From IMG/VR virus record IMGVR_UViG_3300014720_000133, positions 1 to 28,936 of that record: 28,936 nucleotides of DNA; one strand, given 5' to 3'. Below, piece by piece: positions 22,142 to 28,936 of this stretch. Below the pieces are notes generated by a model. That model saw only the letters and a program-made list of their open reading frames with translations. It was not told where the DNA came from and did not search any database. The position numbers and the translations under genes are program-made. This DNA is from a virus. The stretch's first letter is position 1, and each line of letters opens with the position of its first letter.

Positions 22142-25100
22142 ATGGCAGAAAAAATTACATTAGATATAATCTTAAATAATAGAGGAGCAATAACCTCTTT
22201 AGAAGATTTAAGACAAGCAGTAAAACTTGCCAATGCTGAGCTCAGTACATTGGGTGAAGGTGCAAAAAACTATGGGGAATTATCAAGTTTTGTTTCCGCA
22301 GGTAATACTGAAATTCTCAGACAGCAAAAATTATTAAAAGGTCTTACCTCTGAAGAAATCGCTGGTGCATATGCACGTATTGGTGGTGGTATTTCTTCAA
22401 CATTTGCTGCAGCATCAGCTGCTTTAGCTACCTTTGGTGTAGAAAACGAATCAGTATTAAAAGCCGCTGCGGATGCACAAAATTTATTAACAATTGCCAT
22501 ATCAACTCGGCAAATTCAAGAAGGTATTCTCTCTGCAAGACAATTGTCCAATTTGGTTGCAGAAAGAGCAAGATTGGCTCTTTCAAGATTGAATAAAACT
22601 GCAACTGATGCTGAGACAATATCTGAAGTTGCAAATTCGGCGGCTTTGGATAAAAACACCTCAGCTGAAGTAAAAAATGCTGCAGCAACAGGAGCTAAAA
22701 CCGTAGCAACCGAAGGAGAAACAGTTGCAACTGTTGCTCAAACAGGTGCTCAAGGGATTTTGAACACAGTGACAACTGCGGGAACGAATATAATGAAAGC
22801 ATTTTATGCAACAGTTGCCGCTAATCCATTCGGTGCAATCATTACGGCTATTGGACTTTTGGTTACAGGTGTTATTGTACTTAAAAATGTATTGCAGGAT
22901 ACAGACAAAGCTTATAAAGCTTTTAACAATGCAGTTGATGAAAGCAGTGGACAAATTGCTGTAGAAATAAGACAACTTGATGCATTGGTTGCTATTGTAA
23001 AAGATAACAATAGAAGTCAGGCAGATAGATTATCTGCATATGAAGAATTACAAAAAGTTTTACCTGGTATAAAAGATTTGACAATAGACCAAGCTCTTGC
23101 AGAGGAAAAGCTTACCCAAGCTTATGACCTTCAAATTAAAGTTTTGAAATCCAAAGCAAAGTTGGATGCCGCACAACAAATATATTCTAAAGCATTTTCA
23201 GAGATACTCAAAGTTCAAAGAAAAGACATTGGGGATTACGCTTTCACATGGCAGTCTTTGTTGAGTGCTCTTACGCAAGGTACTTTTGCTTTCGGTGCTT
23301 TGCAGGCAAAATTTGAAGATTTAAGAGAAGCTACTGATGCATTATCAGATGCAGATAAACTTCTCAACCAATTTACTATAGAACATAATAATGACATAAT
23401 TGCTCAAAATAATTTCATAAGAGAAAATACAGAAGGAAAAGTAGATAATACTAGAGCAACGAATGAACAAGTTATTGCCAATAATAGATTAAGAGATGCT
23501 TATGCAAACTTGAGCAAATTTTTGAAAGAAACTTTAGATTTTTACAAAGAATTGGGAAAGGTTGTAGAAGTTGAAGACAAATTGCCAGAGTTTATAGAAA
23601 AAGTTAACGGGGCTTTAAGGGAAAGAAATAAGTTGGTAAAACAAGGTGGTAACGCTTTTGAAGAAGGATTAGTTAAAATTGGATTTCAAACTAAAGCTTT
23701 AGATTCAATGATGTTGGGGGCTATGAGAATGGCCAATGGTTTTCTCAATGCCAACCTTAAGACAACAGATAGTCTACTTAATCTTTCAGATGTTTTTGGA
23801 AAAGCTATTGAAGATGATTATGAATCCTTATTTTTGTCGGTCGGTAATCGAACAGAGACCTTTGACAAATACATCCGCGGGGTAAGAGAAGATTATCTTA
23901 AATTGTTTGAGGAAGGAAAAATCACTCCTGAGGCTTTAGGGAGTGTAGATGCACTTATCCAAAATTTAACAAGTATGAATAGACTTGTTAGAGAAGGTGG
24001 GGTTTCATTGTCAGAAACTTTCAATAAAGAAAATCTTAACGAATATTTAGAAGCTCAAAGAGAGGTATCAGTCGCTGAAGGGAAAATTGGTTTTGAAATA
24101 GACAAAACTACCGGTAAAGTTATTCAAGCAACTGCTGATAGAAAAAATTATAGTAAAAACCTTCAAACAATTGCAGTTTTTGAATCTGAAATATACAAAA
24201 AAACCGTTGATGGTTTAGAAGATATAAGAAGAGCAAGTAATGAAAACTTCAAAGCAACTGTTATACGAGCTCAAGAAGAAAAAAGAATAACTTCTGACCA
24301 AGCACAAACCCTACTCTCCCAAGCGGATGTACTATCAAAAAGTGAAATTGAACGTACCAATTTAATTAATAGAATTGCAGAACAAAGAGTTGAGTCCGTC
24401 AGAAAACAAGTCACTGGTACTCAGAAAGAACTTGATAGGATTAGAAAATATAATTTTGAATTCACCCGTGATATTGAAAATGCTGAAGAGATTTCTGCTG
24501 CGGCAATAACCACTCTTATAGAAAAAAATACAGGAGATTTCTTAGAGGCGATTGAAAGAAGGGCAAGATTTGCTATTACTAACTCTCAAAAAATTGCTCA
24601 AGCAGATAGATTATTGCAAGCCCGTTTATTAGATTCGACAAAATTTACAGAAGAGGAAAAAATTAGAATCTATGAGGCAACTTATCAATACCAAAAAGAA
24701 ATTAGTGACAAAAGTAGAAAAGATATCACAAAAAATATTGAAGAGTTCTTTAGAATTGCTCAACAGGCACTTAATGCATATCAAGAATATGTCGATAGAG
24801 CTCGGGAGCTTGCCATAGAAAGAATCAATATTGAGGAAACTGAAAAACTACGTCAATTAGAATTTGCATATTCTCAGGGGTTGGTATTAGAGAAAACATA
24901 TCAACAGAAAAGACTCGAATTGATAGAAGAATATACTGCTCGAAGAAATGCTGTTGAGAAGAAAAGTAGAATCAAACAACTTCAATTAGATAGACTTCAA
25001 GCAATTGCAAATGTCGCTGTAGGTGTAACCAAATCAATTGAACAAGGTGGTATCTTCGGACTTATTACAGGTGCTATTGTTGCCGCAGCAGGTGCTGCAG

Positions 25101-25477
25101 AAATAAGTATTATTTCTCAACAAATTAGTTTAGCCCAATCACTTAAAAAAGGTGGTTGGATTAAAGCTCAAGAAGGTTTGATGGTACAAGGACCAAGTCA
25201 TGAAAATGGCGGTGTAAAATTCCAAAATGGAGGTTACGAATTAGAAGGTGGAGAAGCTGTTATCAACAGGGTTTCAGCAAGAAATTATCAAGGTTTACTC
25301 TCCCAAATCAATCAGAGTGGTGGTGGAAGACCATTGGTATCGAGTTTTGACGACTCAAGGATTGTAGATGCAATTGCAAAACAGAGAATGGAACCCATCA
25401 GAGCTTATGTAATTGAACAAGATATAACAAGAAAACAGGCAATTAACAAAAAGTTGGACCAGTTGTCTCGCTTTTAA
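22142..25477 (+). CDS. Tape measure protein
   Basis: 1111 residues. Sets tail length and may help DNA cross the cell envelope. It is the longest gene, Gln/Lys/Glu-rich, with long coiled-coil stretches. Hydrophobic segments lie at about 228-250 (NPFGAIITAIGLLVTGVIVL) and 970-998 (GIFGLITGAIVAAAGAAEIS). The C-terminus carries GPSHENGGVKFQNGGYELEG followed by GEAVINRVSARNYQGLLSQI, a signature I know from tape measure proteins of Bacteroidota phages. Two frameshift-linked chaperone frames lie upstream, as expected. It begins one base after the previous stop. Confidence 0.9.
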   Translation: MAEKITLDIILNNRGAITSLEDLRQAVKLANAELSTLGEGAKNYGELSSFVSAGNTEILRQQKLLKGLTSEEIAGAYARIGGGISSTFAAASAALATFGVENESVLKAAADAQNLLTIAISTRQIQEGILSARQLSNLVAERARLALSRLNKTATDAETISEVANSAALDKNTSAEVKNAAATGAKTVATEGETVATVAQTGAQGILNTVTTAGTNIMKAFYATVAANPFGAIITAIGLLVTGVIVLKNVLQDTDKAYKAFNNAVDESSGQIAVEIRQLDALVAIVKDNNRSQADRLSAYEELQKVLPGIKDLTIDQALAEEKLTQAYDLQIKVLKSKAKLDAAQQIYSKAFSEILKVQRKDIGDYAFTWQSLLSALTQGTFAFGALQAKFEDLREATDALSDADKLLNQFTIEHNNDIIAQNNFIRENTEGKVDNTRATNEQVIANNRLRDAYANLSKFLKETLDFYKELGKVVEVEDKLPEFIEKVNGALRERNKLVKQGGNAFEEGLVKIGFQTKALDSMMLGAMRMANGFLNANLKTTDSLLNLSDVFGKAIEDDYESLFLSVGNRTETFDKYIRGVREDYLKLFEEGKITPEALGSVDALIQNLTSMNRLVREGGVSLSETFNKENLNEYLEAQREVSVAEGKIGFEIDKTTGKVIQATADRKNYSKNLQTIAVFESEIYKKTVDGLEDIRRASNENFKATVIRAQEEKRITSDQAQTLLSQADVLSKSEIERTNLINRIAEQRVESVRKQVTGTQKELDRIRKYNFEFTRDIENAEEISAAAITTLIEKNTGDFLEAIERRARFAITNSQKIAQADRLLQARLLDSTKFTEEEKIRIYEATYQYQKEISDKSRKDITKNIEEFFRIAQQALNAYQEYVDRARELAIERINIEETEKLRQLEFAYSQGLVLEKTYQQKRLELIEEYTARRNAVEKKSRIKQLQLDRLQAIANVAVGVTKSIEQGGIFGLITGAIVAAAGAAEISIISQQISLAQSLKKGGWIKAQEGLMVQGPSHENGGVKFQNGGYELEGGEAVINRVSARNYQGLLSQINQSGGGRPLVSSFDDSRIVDAIAKQRMEPIRAYVIEQDITRKQAINKKLDQLSRF

Positions 25478-25488
25478 TATTTATCATT

Positions 25489-25935
25489 ATGTTGAAAATT
25501 ATCAAATTAGACATTGACGAGAATTTATCGGGAGATACTCGCGTCGAAGAAATAGCATTAGTTTTAGAGCCAGCCGTTGAGGTAGATTTCGTGTATTTTG
25601 GTAGAGAAGATTTTGAATCTTACACAGACTATCCGAAATCTGCACAGAGAGCCGCTTGTAGAGCAAAAAAATTCTACACTGAAAAAGGTAATCCAAATGA
25701 TTGTCTTACAGCTGTAGGTGTCGCAAGAATGAATCAATTGTGTAAAGGAGACCCCCTCTCTGAAAAAACTATTTCCAGGATGGCTTCGTTTGCTCGTCAT
25801 CTCAGAGGTGAAAACATTCCATATGAAGATGGTTGTCAAGGTTTAGCTGTTGATGCTTGGGGTTCAAGAACTGGTATTGAATGGGCTCAGAAAAAATTAG
25901 AACAGATAAGAAAAGACAAGAATGGAAATAATTGA
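25489..25935 (+). CDS. Conserved head-module protein, EPAVEVDFVYF type
   Basis: 148 residues. The N-terminal EEIALVLEPAVEVDFVYFGR resembles the IS-V-(D/E)-PAIE-FxxF start of XkdF-like protease polyproteins. The second domain (46-140) runs DYPKSAQRAACRAKKFYTEK, LCKGDPLSEKTISRMASFAR, then DGCQGLAVDAWG and WAQKKL. It is a compact helical domain with Cys57, Cys72, Cys85 and Cys116 that I know from phage head-gene clusters but cannot name. In relatives these parts can occur in one polyprotein; here they are a separate gene next to it. It overlaps the following gene by 14 nt. Confidence 0.55.
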   Translation: MLKIIKLDIDENLSGDTRVEEIALVLEPAVEVDFVYFGREDFESYTDYPKSAQRAACRAKKFYTEKGNPNDCLTAVGVARMNQLCKGDPLSEKTISRMASFARHLRGENIPYEDGCQGLAVDAWGSRTGIEWAQKKLEQIRKDKNGNN

Positions 25936-26185
25936 TTGGATATTGGTAACCATTACGGGTATAAGTGGATTCTTTTTAGGAATGAGAAAAACTCAAAAAG
26001 AAACTGACTCTATATCAATTCAGAATGTTGCATCCACACTTAATGTTTATCAAGATATCATTGCGGATTTGAAAGTTCAAATCAAAGAAATGAAAGAAAA
26101 GATGGAACAGATGGATAAGACAATCCACAAACTCCAAGAAGAAAATAAAAAACTTAATGCAATGATTAAGAAAAATGGACAATAA
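25922..26185 (+). CDS. Small membrane-anchored coiled-coil protein
   Basis: 87 residues. A membrane segment (IIDWILVTITGISGFFLGM, about 3-21) is followed by a long charged coiled coil (DLKVQIKEMKEKMEQMDKTI and on to LQEENKKLNAMI). The layout resembles inner-membrane spanins and some holin-like accessory proteins. It is the only lysis-type candidate in the late operon. It overlaps both neighbours (14 nt and 11 nt), so it is tightly coupled to the head genes. Many Bacteroidota phages carry such a gene here; its role is not established to my knowledge. Confidence 0.6.
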   Translation: MEIIDWILVTITGISGFFLGMRKTQKETDSISIQNVASTLNVYQDIIADLKVQIKEMKEKMEQMDKTIHKLQEENKKLNAMIKKNGQ

Positions 26186-28811
26186 TTTAATGGATGGAGT
26201 ACCAGTATTTGAAACAATTGAAGAGGCTATCGCACAAGCACAAAAACTTGGATGTAAGGGTTATCATCCACATCAACATGAAGGAAGAGAAGTTTATATG
26301 CCATGCGAAGACCATGACCAAAGCTTAGACATTATAGATTCGAAGGGGCAAGATATTGAGGATGTCTTGGAAGATAACGTCATTGTAGGAGTTAAGATTG
26401 TAAATGACCCTGAAGAAGTGAGCAAACGTTATATGAAACGTTTAGCTAATTCAAATCTTAGTGGTCAAAAATTTTATAGAATTGTCTCCAACCCGAATGA
26501 GCCATCTCTGTTGGATAGTGCAACCAAAAGATACAGATACATTTATGCTCCTGGTGAAGGAGCACCCGATTTGATAGATACTTCAAGAAGCTTCTGCACA
26601 AGAATGATGGGTGGAGTACAAAAGGTGTATCGTTACGAGGACATATTAGATTTATCCGCTCAACTTGAAGTTGAAGATACTGCACGTAAAATTATACCAC
26701 GTCCAAAAAACTCAGGACCCGTTGATATATGGGTTTGGAAAGGTGGCGCAGGATGTCAACACCGCTTCATTGAATTAGTTTTAGAACCAAGAGGATACAT
26801 TCCAAATAACGCACAAAATGCTCAAAGAATTGCGGAATTTGAGTCTCCGGCAGGTGGTAACACAGGACAGATTAATCTACCCCCCAACTATGCAAGCGGA
26901 TTTGCTAAAGTTGGTGAAAGGGGTGGTATTGTCAAAAGTGAAAAAGCTCCCAAGTCAGATACACCAAATAGAAATCCCAAAGGAGAGGGTACCGCAAAAG
27001 GTGATGCTCGTTCAACAAGAGGTGCTGAGGTGAGTGCTCGTGTTGAAAAGATATTAGAAGATAAGGTAAAAGATTTCAACGACAGATATAAAGAAAAATT
27101 GGGTTATGGAGCAAACAAAGGTGCTTTGAAATCCGTTTATCAAAGGGGGGTTGGAGCTTATAACACTTCACATTCACCTGAAGTGAAGTCTGCAGAACAA
27201 TGGGCGTTAGCAAGAGTTAACGCATTTCTTTATCTTTTGAGAAATGGTAGACCTGAGAATAGCAAGTATGTCAACGATAATGACTTACTACCTAAAGACC
27301 ATCCGAAATATTCGAAAGAAGAATTTGATTACAATGTTTCATCACTATCCCCGTATGCGGTAACTTCAGGAGATACCGAAATAGAGGAGGTATTCATCAA
27401 CAAAAAACCTTACGAAAGAAAAGATGCATATCTTGCTCGTTGTATGGAAGCTCTTGTTGGTGAGTTTCCTGATTCCAAACAAAGATATGCGGTTTGCAAT
27501 TCAGATTGGGAAAGCTTCAATGCGATGGAATTGGACATTTATGGTTATCCAACTGAACATTTTTATATTTGCCCTGGTGCTAAAGCAACATTCATGGAGA
27601 TTATGAGTGTTGACAATGATGAAGATACTATTGGAATGATAAGGTCTGCAGCTCTTATTGCTGATAAAATTTTCGATATTGAAGAAGATGCCATCGAAGA
27701 TGGAAAAGCATCACCAAAAGATTTGGAATTAGCTAAATTATTGGTTGATGACTATAAGGATTTGATTGGGGAAATTGCAAAGATACAAGGAAAGGAATAT
27801 AATGTTGATTACATGGATGGTCACATTGATACAATATCCAAATTCGTAGTTTCAGAAATGTTCAGAAAAAATTTGGATAGGGGCATTGTTGTCGACATCG
27901 AGGGAGCTCTCATTAAAGATGGTCAACCTATTATGAAGACCATTGAATATCTTGAGGAAATGAGTGACCGATATAAGATTATTTTAATAAGTGGTCGTCC
28001 TGAAAGCAAATTACAAGAAACAATTGATGAACTTGAAGAATATGGTATCGAATATGATGAGATATACCTTCAAGATTTATCTGAAGACACAACAGGAGAC
28101 GTTGCAATGAGATTCAAGACCAACAAGGTCAAGAAACTAATGCAATCTGGTTTCAACATCTCAGAGATGATAAGTGCTGACTCAGGTACTTTGGCTGCTT
28201 TAGAACAATTGGGTATTGGTCTATACTATCCTGAAGAGTTGGATGTTTTATTTAGACCCACAGCCTTTGCAAAAGGCAAAGCCTTATTTGAAACTCAAGA
28301 GGAAGCTTTCGAGTATTCAATGTTTTGTGGATGTGGGGGATATGTTTCTGATTATATGTTCAAAGGACAGAAATTGTTTATGTCCTGTGGAGATTATAAA
28401 AAGGAGCCACAAGCTTTCTCAATGGAAGAAGATAAACGAATTATTTATGCACCTGTGATGGTGCCTGGAAAAATAATTCCACGAATGGATGAATTTGGAC
28501 AAAAATATTTTGTGACCTTCACTCCCGAAGTTATTGAGAAAATGGCTTACAAATACATGAAAGAAAAGAGGACTGACCAAGTCAACTATGAACATTCTGA
28601 CCAAAAGTTTAAGGATGTTTATATGGTTGAGAGTTGGGTAATCAATTCTGATAATGATAAGGCTTATAACTTTTTTGAGAAAGACGACTTGCCCATTGGT
28701 ACTTGGATGGCAGCATTCAAGGTAGATAGTGATGAAGTTTGGAACAATTATGTTAAAGCCAACAAAGTGAAAGGAGTTTCCTTGCAAGGAAATTTTCTAT
28801 ACACAAACTAA
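26175..28811 (+). CDS. Head polyprotein with HAD-like domain and XkdF-like protease
   Basis: 878 residues. Domains in order: (1) FETIEEA...GCKGYHPHQH...YMPCED module (11-47); (2) FYRIVSN... with SFCTRMM and GGAGCQHRFIELVLEPRGYI (about 95-220); (3) a Gly/Ser/Lys linker; (4) DUF5824-like block with LKSVYQRGVGAYNTSHSPEV and WALARVNAFLYLLRNGRP; (5) DAYLARCMEALVGEFPDSKQ, then CPGAKATFMEIMS and IRSAALIADKIFDIEEDAIE; (6) HAD-like region (568-700) with DIEGA at 574-578, SGR at 606-608 and ADSG at 668-671; (7) a second copy of module 1 (704-742); (8) prohead protease with NYEHSD (His807), VESW (Glu819) and GVSLQG (Ser869). It lies just ahead of the scaffold and capsid genes. Confidence 0.75.
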   Translation: MDNNLMDGVPVFETIEEAIAQAQKLGCKGYHPHQHEGREVYMPCEDHDQSLDIIDSKGQDIEDVLEDNVIVGVKIVNDPEEVSKRYMKRLANSNLSGQKFYRIVSNPNEPSLLDSATKRYRYIYAPGEGAPDLIDTSRSFCTRMMGGVQKVYRYEDILDLSAQLEVEDTARKIIPRPKNSGPVDIWVWKGGAGCQHRFIELVLEPRGYIPNNAQNAQRIAEFESPAGGNTGQINLPPNYASGFAKVGERGGIVKSEKAPKSDTPNRNPKGEGTAKGDARSTRGAEVSARVEKILEDKVKDFNDRYKEKLGYGANKGALKSVYQRGVGAYNTSHSPEVKSAEQWALARVNAFLYLLRNGRPENSKYVNDNDLLPKDHPKYSKEEFDYNVSSLSPYAVTSGDTEIEEVFINKKPYERKDAYLARCMEALVGEFPDSKQRYAVCNSDWESFNAMELDIYGYPTEHFYICPGAKATFMEIMSVDNDEDTIGMIRSAALIADKIFDIEEDAIEDGKASPKDLELAKLLVDDYKDLIGEIAKIQGKEYNVDYMDGHIDTISKFVVSEMFRKNLDRGIVVDIEGALIKDGQPIMKTIEYLEEMSDRYKIILISGRPESKLQETIDELEEYGIEYDEIYLQDLSEDTTGDVAMRFKTNKVKKLMQSGFNISEMISADSGTLAALEQLGIGLYYPEELDVLFRPTAFAKGKALFETQEEAFEYSMFCGCGGYVSDYMFKGQKLFMSCGDYKKEPQAFSMEEDKRIIYAPVMVPGKIIPRMDEFGQKYFVTFTPEVIEKMAYKYMKEKRTDQVNYEHSDQKFKDVYMVESWVINSDNDKAYNFFEKDDLPIGTWMAAFKVDSDEVWNNYVKANKVKGVSLQGNFLYTN

Positions 28812-28836
28812 ACACTATTTATTTGTAAATAAAATT

Positions 28837-28936
28837 ATGGAATCAAAAATTATATTAAGAATCTACAAAACAATTGGACTAAAATTGAACGAAGAGAAGT
28901 TTGAAATGAATAAGATGATGGATTCTGATATAAAAG
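28837..28936 (+). CDS. Scaffold-like protein, N-terminal part (cut by window end)
   Basis: Starts ATG 28837 with an A-rich leader and codes MESKIILRIYKTIGLKLNEE then KFEMNKMMDSDIK to the window end. It matches the truncated gene at 1-776 with six or seven conservative changes. It is either the same gene across a circular junction, represented by a variant, or a second copy in tandem. The 25-nt gap after the polyprotein gene contains a TTTATTT/AAATAAA dyad. Confidence 0.8.
   Translation, partial: MESKIILRIYKTIGLKLNEEKFEMNKMMDSDIK
28847..28936 (+). repeat. Terminal direct repeat, right copy
   Basis: Partner of bases 1-90. All 11 differing positions are A here. Confidence 0.9.

Noticed and set aside
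28818-28833. TTTATTT/AAATAAA palindrome before the last gene
   Set aside because: An AT-only dyad of this size is expected by chance in an A-rich leader, and it lacks a terminator T-run.
1-28936. Complete diversity-generating retroelement
   Set aside because: The adenine-biased mismatches at the ends are suggestive, but there is no reverse transcriptase or accessory gene, and the repeat is at a gene start.

Overview
This window is a dsDNA tailed-phage (Caudoviricetes) genome, or most of one, whose host is probably a Bacteroidota bacterium. The host call rests on four things. The DNA is AT-rich. Genes open after A-rich leaders and almost none has a Shine-Dalgarno sequence. Promoter-like sites fit the Bacteroidota form (TTG/TTTG, about 19-23 nt, then TAnnTTTG). 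The structural proteins look like families I know mainly from uncultured Bacteroidota phages. Long tails are inferred from the 1111-residue tape measure protein and the split tail-assembly-chaperone gene. Family assignments come from reading motifs, not from database searches.

Layout. 1-7427 (+): scaffold-like protein (cut by the window start), major capsid protein, probable tail tube protein, strong terminator, three appendage/fibre-type proteins, portal, head-tail connector. 7480-8062 (-): a winged-helix protein and a small Cys/His protein, with a hairpin-rich leader. 8063-8540: gene-free control region with a 15-bp dyad and three ATTACGACA-type sites. 8541-10746 (+): winged-helix protein, four small unknown genes, terminase small subunit, terminator. 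10747-11132: gene-free, with promoters and a possible structured RNA. 11133-12948 (+): small accessory genes behind individual Bacteroidota-type promoters. 12949-13608: gene-free, with poly-G/poly-C tracts, hairpins and direct repeats, closed by a strong terminator. 13609-28811 (+): one long late operon with terminase large subunit, tail chaperones joined by a -1 frameshift, neck and tail proteins, tape measure, a small membrane/coiled-coil protein and an 878-residue head polyprotein ending in a prohead-protease domain. 28837-28936: the start of a scaffold gene nearly identical to the one at position 1.

The last 90 bases match the first 90 at 79 of 90 positions in the same reading frame. If the ends join, the order is protease, scaffold, capsid, tail tube, appendages, portal, connector, which makes one coherent late operon and a genome of about 28.8 kb. 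The mismatch could instead mean a tandem scaffold duplication in a longer genome. I see no recognisable integrase, polymerase, primase, helicase, recombinase or endolysin.

The most unusual points are: (1) Pro/Thr linkers and small Cys-containing modules spread over several virion genes; (2) a T9 slippery tract in the tail chaperone gene; (3) three genes whose -7 boxes all end 4 nt before the ATG, implying leaderless mRNAs; (4) the dyad-rich control region between two divergent genes that share a GYNTTG motif; (5) a HAD-like domain inside the protease polyprotein; (6) the terminal repeat, whose 11 differences are all pyrimidine at the start versus adenine at the end.
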